Part shown: piece by piece, positions 45,555-54,380 of the stretch | How positions within the stretch are numbered: the stretch's first letter is position 1 | How the letters are laid out: each line of letters begins with the position of its first letter | Assembly: GCF_046297875.1 (NCBI RefSeq) | Contig: NZ_JBKBHD010000001.1 | Span: 124,001-188,000 of the forward strand | Direction: 5' to 3' | Source of the DNA: Parvibaculum sp046297875 | GTDB lineage: Bacteria; Pseudomonadota; Alphaproteobacteria; Parvibaculales; Parvibaculaceae | DNA length: 64,000 bases | Program-made: the position numbers and the translations under genes | The notes under the pieces: model-generated | What the model saw: the letters and a program-made list of their open reading frames with translations, nothing else | The model's database searches: none | Told to the model about the DNA's origin: nothing

Positions 45555-45851
45555 ATGGCCGGAAACTTTACGAGAGATGCCGGTCTTGGTCCGCTTGATG
45601 AGGACGGACACGATGCGTCGCCGCTGACCGAAGAAGAACAGCGGCGCATGGCGCTCCAGAATATTCTCGATGCCTGGGACGACTCGCTCGGCGAAGGTGT
45701 CGATGCCGACATTCTCGCGACCACGGCGATCTTCGCCGCCCTTTCGGACATGGTGGAAGCCTATGGCGAGGAAGCCGTTGCCGAAATGGCAAATGGTCTT
45801 GCCGACCGGGTGCGCCAGGGCGAATTCACGCTGAACCGCACGCTGAACTGA
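45555..45851 (+). CDS. Hypothetical acidic cytoplasmic protein
   Basis: A 98-residue, strongly acidic protein. GNFTRDAGLGPLDEDGHDASPLTEEEQRRM (about 3-32) looks disordered, then about 65 residues are predicted helices (ALQNILDAWDDSLGEG and MVEAYGEEAVAEMANGLADRV). The start at ATG 45555 is preceded by AGAGGAC. It has its own terminator. No family recognised; could be an alphaproteobacterial conserved orphan. No membrane span or signal. Confidence 0.6.
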   Translation: MAGNFTRDAGLGPLDEDGHDASPLTEEEQRRMALQNILDAWDDSLGEGVDADILATTAIFAALSDMVEAYGEEAVAEMANGLADRVRQGEFTLNRTLN

Positions 45852-45870
45852 GACGTGCCTGCGCCAACGA

Positions 45871-45910
45871 AAAGGCCCGCCCTCCTGACCGGAGCGGCGG
45901 GCCTTTCCTT
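45871..45910 (+). terminator. Rho-independent terminator
   Basis: AAAGGCCCGCC (45871-45881) and GGCGGGCCTTT (45896-45906) form an 11-bp stem with a 14-base loop, then CCTTTTC. It closes the 98-residue gene and faces the convergent operon ending at 45952. Confidence 0.85.
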
Positions 45911-45951
45911 TTCGGGTGCCGCCACGCGCGGCACTACGATGACACGGACTG

Positions 45952-47502
45952 TCAGATCAGCACTTCGATAAGTCGCGGGCCCTTCTGCTTTACGGCGGAA
46001 GAGAATGCGTCGATGAAATCCTCGATGGTCTCCACGCGCGTCGACTCGACACCCATGCCGTTGCCAAGCGACGCCCAGTTCAGTTCGGGATTGTGCAGAT
46101 CGAGCATGGATAGCGCCTTCGGGCCCGGATTTTCCGCGCCGACGCGCATCAGCTCGATGTTCAGAATGGCGTAGGAGCGGTTTGCGAAGATCACGTTCAC
46201 GACGTCGAGCTTCTCGCGCGCCTGCGTCCAGAGCGCCTGCAGTGTGTACATGGCGCCGCCATCGCCATGAAGGCAGACGACCTTGCGGTTCGGCGCGGCG
46301 ACGGCCGCACCCGTTGCGAGCGGCAGGCCCTGACCGATGGAGCCGCCGGTGAGCGAGAGATGATCGTGAGGCGCGGCATTCACCGTCGCGATCATGGAGC
46401 CGATACCGGATGTTGCCGCCTCATCGGAAATGATGGCGTTTTCCGGCAGGAAATGGCCGACGACCTGTCCGATGGTGAACTGGTCGAAGGAGGCGCCGGC
46501 TTTCGGCAGATCGGGCTTCTGCAGTGGCGCAACGCTTGCCGGCTCTTTCGGCGCGGCAATCGCATCGGCAACGGCTTCAAGCGCGGCGGTGCCGTCTTCA
46601 TGGGGATGCGCAAGATAGATGATGTCGGCGCTCTCCGGCGTACACCAGCTCGGCTTGCCCGGATAGGCGAAGAATGAGACAGGCGGTTTCGAGCCCACAA
46701 GGATCAGCTGCTCGACGCTTTCGAGCGTCTCGACGATCTGTTCCGCAAAATAGGGAATACGCTCGATGACGACACACCCGGCGCCGCGCTGCAGGCGCGG
46801 AGCGAAGGTGTCGCACATGATGCGCGCGCCGGACTTTGCGGCGATGCGTCCTGCAGCAACAAGCCCCTGTTCCTTCAGCGCGTGCCCACGCACGAGGATC
46901 GCCGTCTTCTTGCCGTTCTTCAGCGCCTTGGCCGCGCGGTCCACCGCTTCGGGCGAGACAGTGGCAGGCGCTATGCGCGGCAGCGCGGGCGCTGCCTGTT
47001 CGGCATCCAGCCAGGCAGTGTCGGCCGGAAGGATCAAGGTCGCGATCTGGCCGGGCGGCTGCATCGCGGCCTGAACGGCGCGAGCGCCATCGGCGGCAAC
47101 GGTTTTCGGCGAGGTGGAAGAATGGATCCAGCCGGAGACGGGGCGCGCGAAGCCTGCAAGGTCGGAGGCGAGCGGCGCGTCATATTGCGCGTGATAGGTC
47201 GCGTGATCGCCGACGATATTCACGATCGGCGTCTGCGCGCGGCGGGCATTGTGCAGATTGGCGAGGCCGTTTGCGAGGCCCGGTCCGAGATGGAGCAGCG
47301 TGGCGGCGGGCTTTTCGGCGATGCGGCCATAGCCATCCGCCATGCCCGTCACTGCACCCTCGAACAGTCCGAGGATTGCGCGCATACCATCGACCTTGTC
47401 GAGGGCCGCGACGAAATGCATTTCCGATGTGCCGGGATTGGAGAAACAGACTTCCACACCGGCGTTTACCAGCGTGCGCACAAGGCTTTCCGCACCGTTC
47501 AT
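45952..47502 (-). CDS. ThDP-dependent decarboxylase/synthase (acetolactate-synthase superfamily)
   Basis: A 516-residue ThDP enzyme. The catalytic Glu is in LGLFEGAVTGMADGYGRI (about 43-60); the pyrimidine- and pyrophosphate-binding C-terminal domain carries CLHGDGGAMYTLQALW (about 413) and, about 26 residues on, FANRSYAIL, the Asn-equivalent Mg ligand. The FAD region of true acetolactate synthase is not conserved and no small subunit is nearby, so a benzoylformate-/sulfopyruvate-decarboxylase-like role is more likely. It is the last gene of a four-gene operon with a feruloyl-CoA-synthase-like ligase. Start at 47500-47502 (MNGAESLVRTL). Confidence 0.82.
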   Translation of the reverse strand: MNGAESLVRTLVNAGVEVCFSNPGTSEMHFVAALDKVDGMRAILGLFEGAVTGMADGYGRIAEKPAATLLHLGPGLANGLANLHNARRAQTPIVNIVGDHATYHAQYDAPLASDLAGFARPVSGWIHSSTSPKTVAADGARAVQAAMQPPGQIATLILPADTAWLDAEQAAPALPRIAPATVSPEAVDRAAKALKNGKKTAILVRGHALKEQGLVAAGRIAAKSGARIMCDTFAPRLQRGAGCVVIERIPYFAEQIVETLESVEQLILVGSKPPVSFFAYPGKPSWCTPESADIIYLAHPHEDGTAALEAVADAIAAPKEPASVAPLQKPDLPKAGASFDQFTIGQVVGHFLPENAIISDEAATSGIGSMIATVNAAPHDHLSLTGGSIGQGLPLATGAAVAAPNRKVVCLHGDGGAMYTLQALWTQAREKLDVVNVIFANRSYAILNIELMRVGAENPGPKALSMLDLHNPELNWASLGNGMGVESTRVETIEDFIDAFSSAVKQKGPRLIEVLI

Positions 47503-47543
47503 TTTCCCGATCTCCCTGATCTTATTTTGCCGTTTGACACAGC

Positions 47544-48185
47544 TTAGAACAAAAACCTGATGACGACACGCGCTAGCACGACGGCACCGAAGACGGCGAT
47601 GAGCACGCCCGACACCTTGTTCACGATCCGCAGGAGATCGTCGCTCATGCGGTGACGGAACAGGCTGACAAAGCCCGACAGGCCTGCCCACCAGAGCGCC
47701 GAGCCCGCCATGACGGCGAGAACCACAGTGGCCGCATGGCCGTAATCGTCGCCGGCGCCGGCAAGGCCCGCGACGCCGCCGAAAATGGCGATAAAGCCGA
47801 GCATGGTGGCCGGATTTGTGATCGTGAGGACGAACGTCGTCACGAATACCGCCGCCATGGCGCCGGTATGCACTTCGGGTGGCGCTTCGCTGAAATGCGG
47901 CCGCGCAAACCAGGTACGAAGCCCGAGGAAGAGGAGGAAACAGCCGCCGGCGATCTGCAGCAGCGTCTCGATGCGAATCACGAATTCCATTGCCGCCGTG
48001 ATGCCGAAGGCCGCGATGGCGGCGAAAATCGCATCGCCGAAGGCAGCGCCGCCGCCAGAGAGAAAACCGTTCAGCTGCCCGTAGCGCAATGTGCGCCGGA
48101 TGACGATGAGATTGACGGGGCCAATGGGCGCCGCAACCGCCAGACCGATTGCAACCCCGTTCGCCGCCAGACCGATATCAACCAT
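47544..48185 (-). CDS. LysE/RhtB-family exporter
   Basis: A 213-residue protein with six hydrophobic segments. The N-terminal GVAIGLAVAAPIGPVNLIVIRRTLRYG (about 9-35) carries the G-x-x-x-G-P-x-x and polar turn typical of LysE. Helices follow at about 40-62, 65-85, 108-130, 145-165 and 180-205. It exports amino acids or related small metabolites out of the cell. Located between the ThDP enzyme (41 bases) and the ligase gene (20 bases) and co-transcribed, possibly to remove an intermediate. Confidence 0.85.
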   Translation of the reverse strand: MVDIGLAANGVAIGLAVAAPIGPVNLIVIRRTLRYGQLNGFLSGGGAAFGDAIFAAIAAFGITAAMEFVIRIETLLQIAGGCFLLFLGLRTWFARPHFSEAPPEVHTGAMAAVFVTTFVLTITNPATMLGFIAIFGGVAGLAGAGDDYGHAATVVLAVMAGSALWWAGLSGFVSLFRHRMSDDLLRIVNKVSGVLIAVFGAVVLARVVIRFLF

Positions 48186-48205
48186 GCCGTAAGCCGCCCT
48201 TCCCG

Positions 48206-50053
48206 TCAGACGACCACGACATCATTACCCGGCGGTTCCGCATAGAGTTTTTCGACAAGCGCCGCGCGCCGGCCAAGCGCAACCGCCTGATTGATGTAGC
48301 CCTTGTCGGTAAGTTCGCCCGCATCGACGCTTGGCGGCTCAACCATCAACAGCGCGCGGACAACGCGAGTGCTCGAACCAGGATTGCCCTTGTTATGCGT
48401 GGCGAGCCCCGCCGCGAGGCGCGCGAGCACCGCCGGATGATGAACGAGATCTTCCACCGCAAGCGACTGGTCGCCCGCAATGTTGCGGCAAGCGGGAACG
48501 TTCGGGAACCCGAGAATGCCGATGAAGGAGCGGTCGAGCCCGGCGACCAACGCATCAGCAAGCACGCCATTCGAGCTTGCCACGACGTCGACACGCAGCT
48601 TGCCCGCGCTCACCCAGGTGCCGGTCGAGAGCTTGAAGTCTTCGGCAACGCGGCCATCGAAGACGAGGCCTTCTTCCGGGTGATCGGGATCGACGAAGCG
48701 TGCGCCGTCGCCCAGCCGGTAGAAGCCTTCTTCGTCGTAGGCTTCAGCGGTCTTTGCCGGGTTCTTGTGATAGCCCTTCGTGATGCAGTCGCCGCGGACG
48801 CGCACTTCGAGCTTTTCGCCGACGGGTGCAAGTTTCAGCTCGACGCCCGGCAATGGCAGGCCGAGAAGACCCATTCGCTCTGTCGGCCAATGTACATTGC
48901 AGATGGTGGGCGCGGTTTCGGTCGCGCCATAGCCCGACGAGAAGACGATGCGCTCGCCCGCGACGCGGATCGCAACCTGCTGGATGCGTTCATAGAGGTC
49001 CTGGCTCAGTGCCGCGCCGCCATAGGCAAGCGTACGAATGCGCGAGAAGAAGTTTCTCGCCAGCGCCTCGTCATTTTCAAGTTCATCCACCAGCATGGTG
49101 TAGGCGGCGGGGACGTTGGAATAGGCGGTGGGCGCGATCTCACGGAGGTTCTGCACCGTTTCGGCGAAACCGCCCGGCACCGGGCGGCCGCCATCGATAT
49201 AAAGCGTGCCGCCGGAGACCAGCAGATTGTTCAGGATCGCGTTGCCGCCGAAGCAGTGGTTCCAGGGGAGCCAGTTCAGCAGTACGGGCGGCTCGTCGCC
49301 CTCCTCTTCCACATTGACGCTGCGCGGCATCACCGAGTTCACGCACATCATGCGCTGCGTCGTGATGACGGCCTTGGGCATGCCGGTGGAGCCGGAGGTG
49401 AAGAGATATTTCGCCACCATGTCGTAGTCGAGGCGGGCATAACTCTCCTCAACAGCCACACCCGGCTTTGTTTCCAGCAGTGCCGAGAAGGGCGTTCCCA
49501 TCGAAGCGTCGACCGAGACGAGTTCGACGCCATCGAGCGGCAGCGCCGCAAGGCCGCGCGCGAAGGGCGCCGATTCCTGCATGAAGATGATCTTGGGCTC
49601 AACGAGATCGAAGACGTAACGCAGCTTGTCGAAATCCGAACTCATGGTGCTGTAGGACGGCGAAACCGGCGCAACGGGCACGCCTGCGAGGATCGCACCA
49701 TATGTCATCAGCGCATGTTCGATCGAATTGCCGGAGAGGATCATGACTGGCGTGGTCTGATCCAGGCCACGGTTGAGCAGCGCCTGCGCGATGGCGTTCA
49801 CCTTCGCATTTGCCTGCGCGTAGGTCAGCAAGTCCCACTCGCCGAAGCCTTCCCTTGCCGGAAGCCGCTTGCCGAGCCAGACGCGGTCCGGCGCTTCCGC
49901 CGCCCATTTGCGGATCGGCGCGATCAGGTTGGCAGGCGTTTCGCGCAACGGATGCGGATTGCGCAGCAGGATGGAGCCGTCGGCGCGGCGCTCCACTTCC
50001 ACCTTGCGTTCGACATATTTCGGATCGCGGAAGGGCGGCAGATTCAGGTCCAA
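48206..50053 (-). CDS. Feruloyl-CoA-synthase-like acyl-CoA ligase
   Basis: A 615-residue ANL ligase larger than usual acyl-CoA synthetases, in the feruloyl-CoA synthase group. Motifs are YLFTSGSTGMPKAVITTQRM (about 190), SGYGATETAPT (about 358) with the family's A5 motif, and a C-terminal region FDGRVAEDFKLSTGTWVSAGKLR (about 456), where the canonical GGENISP-type hinge is replaced by KLSTGTWV, usual in this group. It would activate ferulic, p-coumaric or other hydroxycinnamic or long-chain acids. Start ATG at 50053 (MDLNLPPFRD). It lies between the reductase gene (16 bases) and the LysE gene (20 bases). Confidence 0.82.
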   Translation of the reverse strand: MDLNLPPFRDPKYVERKVEVERRADGSILLRNPHPLRETPANLIAPIRKWAAEAPDRVWLGKRLPAREGFGEWDLLTYAQANAKVNAIAQALLNRGLDQTTPVMILSGNSIEHALMTYGAILAGVPVAPVSPSYSTMSSDFDKLRYVFDLVEPKIIFMQESAPFARGLAALPLDGVELVSVDASMGTPFSALLETKPGVAVEESYARLDYDMVAKYLFTSGSTGMPKAVITTQRMMCVNSVMPRSVNVEEEGDEPPVLLNWLPWNHCFGGNAILNNLLVSGGTLYIDGGRPVPGGFAETVQNLREIAPTAYSNVPAAYTMLVDELENDEALARNFFSRIRTLAYGGAALSQDLYERIQQVAIRVAGERIVFSSGYGATETAPTICNVHWPTERMGLLGLPLPGVELKLAPVGEKLEVRVRGDCITKGYHKNPAKTAEAYDEEGFYRLGDGARFVDPDHPEEGLVFDGRVAEDFKLSTGTWVSAGKLRVDVVASSNGVLADALVAGLDRSFIGILGFPNVPACRNIAGDQSLAVEDLVHHPAVLARLAAGLATHNKGNPGSSTRVVRALLMVEPPSVDAGELTDKGYINQAVALGRRAALVEKLYAEPPGNDVVVV

Positions 50054-50069
50054 GATCGTCGCGCTCCCG

Positions 50070-51059
50070 TCAGGCGTTCACATCGACAATGGCGCGGCCG
50101 CGCACCTTGCCCGCCAGAATATCCTGACCGAGCTTCGGCACGTCATCGAGCTTCGCGCGGAAGCTCATGGCTTCGAGCTTCTTCATGTCGAGATCGGTGG
50201 CGAGGCGGCGATAGGCTTCCTCACGCTTTTCCTTCGGCGCCATGACGCTGTCGATGCCGGCAAGCGTGATGCCGCGCAGGATGAAGGGCGCGACGGAGGC
50301 GGGCAGGTCGAGCCCCTGCGCCAAGCCGCAGGCGGCGACGGCGCCGCCATATTTCGTCATCGAGAGAACATTTGCGAGCGTGTGGCTGCCCACCGCATCC
50401 ACGGCACCTGCCCAGCGTTCCTTGCCAAGCGGCTTTGCCGGGTTCGACAATTCATTGCGGTCGATCACTTCATCGGCGCCAAGGCCTTTCAGGTATTCCG
50501 TTTCCGAGGTGCGGCCCGTGGAAGCAATGACGCGGTAGCCTAGCTTCGCGAGAATGGCGATGGCGACGGAGCCGACGCCGCCGGCCGCGCCCGTGACAAG
50601 CACGTCGGAGCCGGGCTTCACGCCGTTCTTTTCCAGCGCGAGGACAGAGAGCATCGACGTGTAGCCCGCCGTGCCGATTGCCATGGCCTGTTCATTGGAA
50701 ATCGCATCGGGGAGTTTCACCAGCCAGTCGCCTTTCACACGCGCCTTTTGCGCATAGCCGCCATTTTGGCCCTCGCCGACCCCCCAGCCGTTCAGCACGA
50801 CGCGCTCGCCGGGCTTGAAGTTCGGATTGTCGGATTTCTCGACCTTACCCGAGAAGTCGATGCCGGGGATAAGCGGCCAATGGCGGATGATGGGTGCGGC
50901 ACCGGTGAGCGCGAGGCCGTCCTTGTAGTTCACGGTGGAATAGTCGACGGCGACAGTGACATCGCCTTCCATGAGGTCCGCTTCGGTGATGTTCACGAAT
51001 TCGACCAGCGGGGCCTTTTCGCCCTTCGACGCGCGGATGGCGCGGAACGTCCCTGTCAT
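50070..51059 (-). CDS. Zinc-lacking MDR reductase, YhdH/AcuI-like (acrylyl-CoA reductase family)
   Basis: A 329-residue NADPH-binding MDR reductase. The YhdH-like N-terminus is MTGTFRAIRASKGE, with VDYSTVNYKDGLALTG (about 40-55) and the cofactor-binding VTGAAGGVGSVAIAILAKLGY (about 150-170) as in YhdH/AcuI; no Cys/His zinc set is seen. AcuI reduces acrylyl-CoA, which is toxic and arises from DMSP or 3-hydroxypropionate. It is the first gene of the four-gene operon. A 289-bp region separates it from the usg gene on the other strand. Other substrates are possible. Confidence 0.84.
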   Translation of the reverse strand: MTGTFRAIRASKGEKAPLVEFVNITEADLMEGDVTVAVDYSTVNYKDGLALTGAAPIIRHWPLIPGIDFSGKVEKSDNPNFKPGERVVLNGWGVGEGQNGGYAQKARVKGDWLVKLPDAISNEQAMAIGTAGYTSMLSVLALEKNGVKPGSDVLVTGAAGGVGSVAIAILAKLGYRVIASTGRTSETEYLKGLGADEVIDRNELSNPAKPLGKERWAGAVDAVGSHTLANVLSMTKYGGAVAACGLAQGLDLPASVAPFILRGITLAGIDSVMAPKEKREEAYRRLATDLDMKKLEAMSFRAKLDDVPKLGQDILAGKVRGRAIVDVNA

Positions 51060-51174
51060 TTCCCGTCCTGACTTCTGTTTGATGCCTTGATGGCTTTTTT
51101 GGATGCCTATTGGCCGACAAACGAACCCAAATCCGCCCTTCGGTCAAGCGAGCGGAAGGCGGGACGGCAAGACG

Positions 51175-51204
51175 CTGGCACTCGCCTTTGGTATCGAGTG
51201 CTAA
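51175..51204. promoter_or_regulatory. CIRCE-like inverted repeat with wrong spacing
   Basis: CTGGCACTC (51175-51183) and GAGTGCTAA (51196-51204) match the HrcA operator half-sites, and GCACTCG/CGAGTGC are perfect inverted repeats. The spacer is 12 bases, not the usual 9. It lies in the region between the divergent AcuI-like and usg genes, which otherwise contains only A+T-rich sequence and no further signal I can support. Confidence 0.35.
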
Positions 51205-51348
51205 TGCTTTGATTTCATTGAACGAATCATCGCCGAAACAGAATTGTCAATATCGACGCGTGAATTTTTCGCGACTACGATTCTCGCACTGCGAAGCCCA
51301 TTTGAGTGCGGCGTTGCCGTCTGGATTGTTCGATCTGGAGGATGAAGC

Positions 51349-51621
51349 GTGAGACAGGTTTCGGAACTCAAGAAGCTCCTCGATGGCTACCGGCTGGTGA
51401 CGGCCGAAATTCTCTACCGGATGCCGGATCATCCCAAGCTCCTGCAAAGCTATATCTGGCAGGACTATGATCTCGAGCCGAAATATCCGGCGCTCTCCAA
51501 ATTCCTCGATTTCTGGACCCGGGAACTCGAAGGACCGATCCACTCCGTGCGCGTGGGCACGAAGCGGCTGATCCATCCAAGCGAATTCCGGCATGCGGAT
51601 TTCGTGGGGGCGATTCACTAG
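51349..51621 (+). CDS. usg: Usg-family protein
   Basis: A 90-residue member of the Usg/tryptophan-locus family of Alphaproteobacteria. LDGYRLVTAEILYRMPDHPKLLQSYIWQDYDL (about 11-42) and FLDFWTRELEGPIHSVRV (about 52-69) are conserved family segments. The start is GTG 51349 behind GGAGG. The function is unknown despite its name. It stands alone here, unlike the usual trp-associated arrangement that gave it its symbol, and converges on the GT9 gene 15 bases downstream. Confidence 0.82.
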   Translation: MRQVSELKKLLDGYRLVTAEILYRMPDHPKLLQSYIWQDYDLEPKYPALSKFLDFWTRELEGPIHSVRVGTKRLIHPSEFRHADFVGAIH

Positions 51622-51636
51622 CGGTTCGCGCCGGTT

Positions 51637-52587
51637 CTAGCGTCCGAGTTTCGCCAACAGATCGCGCGCGGCCTTTTCGACGGTCTCGACGTCAAGGTCT
51701 TCCATGAAATTCTTGCCCGAAAACACGAAGTTTTCGCCCTCGTCCTGCCTGAGCTGATCCAGCGAGCGTGGCACGCGGACGGTGACGGATTTCGGGCCCC
51801 AGGGGGAATAGATAGCATCCGCCGTCGGTCCAAAAAGGCCGATGGTGGGCGCGCCTGCGGCGGCGGCGAGGTGCATGAGGCCGGAATCATTTCCGACGTA
51901 GAGCGAAATGCGCTCGAAAGCGGCTGCCGTTTCGTCGATGCCGGCGCCGACGAGATCGATACGGCGCTCGGGCGGCACAACGTCCAGAACCGGCTGACAG
52001 AGTTCCTGTTCGCCGGGGCCACCGGTAACGAGAAGGTATGCGCCTTCAAGCGGCGCACCTGGCGCAAGCAGGCGGCTTGCAAGTTCGGCGAAGCGGCCGA
52101 CCGGCCACATCTTGTAGAGCCATGCCGCTGTGGGACCAATGGCCAGAACGCGCATGCCCTCCGGTATGATTTCGCGCGCATGGCGGCGGGCCTGATCGCC
52201 GGGCCAGACACGCGGGTCGGGCGGCGGGGACATGCCGACAACGCCCGCATTGTGCTCGACGCGGTGGAGTTCATGATCCGGTTTGAGGATGTGACGCTTC
52301 CGGGCGAAGGTCAGCCATGCGGTGGCCGAGCCTCGCAGATCCACCACCGCGATGAAGCGTCGGAAGGCAACTGCCTTCAGCAGTTTCACCCAATGGCCGC
52401 CGCGCTTTTCCTTCGGCATTTCGATGATGCGCGTCACGCCCGGCGCATGAACGAAGACGGGCTTTGCCAGCGGTCCACAGGCGATCCAGAATTCAGCGCC
52501 GGGATAGCGCTCCATCAGCCCGGCGAGAATGCCGGTCGAAAGCACGGCGTCGCCGATTCGATTGGAAGCGATGAAAAGGATGCGCAT
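51637..52587 (-). CDS. Glycosyltransferase family 9 (heptosyltransferase-like)
   Basis: A 316-residue GT-B enzyme. The start MRILFIASNRIGDAVLSTGILAGLMERYPG is the GT9 N-terminal region; the C-terminal nucleotide-sugar site includes IDLVGAGIDETAAAFERIS, YVGNDSGLMHLAAAAGAPTIGLFG (about 236-259), a classical GT9 sequence. It transfers heptose or another sugar to lipopolysaccharide in the cytoplasm-facing membrane. The start at 52585-52587 is chosen to begin the fold; a longer reading from a TTG at 52686 has no SD. Other LPS genes are not nearby. Confidence 0.84.
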   Translation of the reverse strand: MRILFIASNRIGDAVLSTGILAGLMERYPGAEFWIACGPLAKPVFVHAPGVTRIIEMPKEKRGGHWVKLLKAVAFRRFIAVVDLRGSATAWLTFARKRHILKPDHELHRVEHNAGVVGMSPPPDPRVWPGDQARRHAREIIPEGMRVLAIGPTAAWLYKMWPVGRFAELASRLLAPGAPLEGAYLLVTGGPGEQELCQPVLDVVPPERRIDLVGAGIDETAAAFERISLYVGNDSGLMHLAAAAGAPTIGLFGPTADAIYSPWGPKSVTVRVPRSLDQLRQDEGENFVFSGKNFMEDLDVETVEKAARDLLAKLGR

Positions 52588-52766
52588 TCGGGTTCCGGCG
52601 GCGGCAGGCATGAGGGGACGCGATGGAACGGCATGACCGTTCTGGCTCTCAGCCCGGTTTATAGGTGGAGAGGCAGTCAAAGCCAAGTTTGCACCTGCCC
52701 CACCGGACGGCTTGCGGATCGGCCGGGCGAAGCCTAAATCTTGGTGTCAAACAAGGCGGGAACCAG

Positions 52767-53672
52767 ATGACTGGGGCAAGGGCCTCGCGGCTTTCGGGGC
52801 GCGGCATAGTGCGGATCGGCGGGCCGGAGGCGCGGAGCTTCCTGCAGGGGCTCGTGACCAACAATGTGGACAAGGCCGGCGGGACGCAGCTCGTCTATTC
52901 CGCCCTCCTCACGCCGCAGGGCAAATTCCTCTTCGACTTCTTCATGACGAGCGATCCGGCGGACAAGGAAGCCGTGATGCTCGACTGCGACGGCGCGCGG
53001 GCGGGCGAATTCATCAAGCGTCTCTCCATGTACAAGCTCCGGGCAAAGGTCGAGATCGAGGACAAGAGCGACGGCTTTGCCGTCATCGCGTTCTGGAACG
53101 AAGATGGAAGCCCGATGCCGGACGGGCCGGGCCTGCCCGACCCGCGCCATCCGCAAATGGGGCGGCGCGCAATCCTGCCGGAAAAGGACGCCAATGCCGC
53201 TGTCGCCGCCGCGAAAGCAGAGGAAGCTCCCGAACAAGAATGGCACAGGCACCGGATTTCGCTTGGAATTGGCGAGGCGGCGGAAGATTTTGAACCGGAT
53301 CGGACGTTTCCGCTCGAGGTGAATTTTGCCGAACTTAACGGTATCGATTTTCACAAGGGCTGCTTCATCGGACAGGAAGTGACATCGCGCACGAAGCGGC
53401 GCGGCAGCGTGCGCAAACGGCTCCTGCCCGTCCATGTGGAAGGAGACATGCCCGAGCCCGGAACGCCGGTGAAGGGCGGCGTGCGCGAAGTCGGCACGAT
53501 CCATTCGACGGATGCGGAGTCGGAACGCGCGCTGGCGCTGCTGCGGCTCGATCTTATCGGCAGCGCCATTCTGGAAGCCGGTCAGGCCGAAATCCGGCCC
53601 GAAATTCCCGGCTGGCTCGAGGCAAGCATCGAGAGCGGGCATAGCGAAGATAGTGGCGGCGATGGCGACTGA
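52767..53672 (+). CDS. ygfZ: YgfZ/GcvT-like folate-binding iron-sulfur protein
   Basis: A 301-residue YgfZ. The conserved K-G-C-x-x-G-Q-E motif is KGCFIGQEVTSR (about 198-209), with Cys needed for Fe-S repair. The aminomethyltransferase-like fold begins IVRIGGPEARSFLQGLVTNNV (about 15-35). YgfZ helps build or repair certain Fe-S enzymes, among them MiaB. ATG 52767 comes after AAGGCGGG; upstream in-frame region is noncoding. Its 3' end overlaps tag by 11 bases. Confidence 0.88.
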   Translation: MTGARASRLSGRGIVRIGGPEARSFLQGLVTNNVDKAGGTQLVYSALLTPQGKFLFDFFMTSDPADKEAVMLDCDGARAGEFIKRLSMYKLRAKVEIEDKSDGFAVIAFWNEDGSPMPDGPGLPDPRHPQMGRRAILPEKDANAAVAAAKAEEAPEQEWHRHRISLGIGEAAEDFEPDRTFPLEVNFAELNGIDFHKGCFIGQEVTSRTKRRGSVRKRLLPVHVEGDMPEPGTPVKGGVREVGTIHSTDAESERALALLRLDLIGSAILEAGQAEIRPEIPGWLEASIESGHSEDSGGDGD

Positions 53673-54258
53673 AACCAAACGCTGCCCATGGCCGGGCGAA
53701 GACCCGCTTTATGCCGCCTATCACGACGAGGAATGGGGCGTGCCGGAATATGACGACCGGGCGCTGTTCGAGAAGCTGATCCTAGACGGGTTTCAGGCGG
53801 GGCTTTCCTGGATCACGATCCTGCGGAAGCGGGAGTCCTTCCGCGAGGCGTTCGATGGCTTCGAGCCGGAGACGATCGCGCGATACAAGCCTGCAAAGGT
53901 CGAGAAACTTCTCCAGAACCCCGGCATCATCCGTCATCGCGGCAAGGTCGAGGCGACGATCGGCAACGCGAAAGCCTACCTCGCCATGATGGACAGGGGC
54001 GAAGGCTTCGCGGATTTCCTCTGGAGTTTCACGGATGGTGTGCCGATCCAGAACAAGTGGACCAGCATCAAACAGGTTCCTGCCGAAACGCCGATGAGCG
54101 TCGCGATGTCGAAGGAACTGAAGAAGCGCGGCTTCAAATTCTGCGGACCGACCATCGTTTATGCTTTCGCGCAGGCGGTCGGCATCGTCAACGACCATCT
54201 TGTGACGTGCCCGCGCCACAAGACTTGCTCCGCAATGGCGCGAATTCAAAACCAATAA
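53662..54258 (+). CDS. tag: DNA-3-methyladenine glycosylase I
   Basis: A 198-residue HhH-GPD-superfamily Tag that removes 3-methyladenine from alkylated DNA. Zinc ligands are Cys8 in RCPWPG, the His in AYHDEEWGVP, and the C-terminal His/Cys in CPRHKTC. The catalytic and base-flipping residues lie in FEKLILDGFQAGLSWITILR (about 36-55) and FKFCGPTIVYAFAQAVGIVNDH (about 153-174). Start ATG 53662 overlaps ygfZ. Unlike AlkA it acts mainly on 3-methyladenine. Confidence 0.94.
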   Translation: MATETKRCPWPGEDPLYAAYHDEEWGVPEYDDRALFEKLILDGFQAGLSWITILRKRESFREAFDGFEPETIARYKPAKVEKLLQNPGIIRHRGKVEATIGNAKAYLAMMDRGEGFADFLWSFTDGVPIQNKWTSIKQVPAETPMSVAMSKELKKRGFKFCGPTIVYAFAQAVGIVNDHLVTCPRHKTCSAMARIQNQ

Positions 54259-54380
54259 TTAAGCGCGGTTATGCGCTGCTATGCAGGCGCAATCAATGTT
54301 CCGCCACATTGTCGGCACATGCGAGCCACGTTGCGCGCGTAGCTTCACGTCCGTTCCAGTCAGCGGAGGGGATTCAAGAC

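Noticed and set aside
48149..50245. Long plus-strand open frame opposite the Fcs-like ligase
   Set aside because: Same reason: complementary-strand shadow of a well-conserved ligase.
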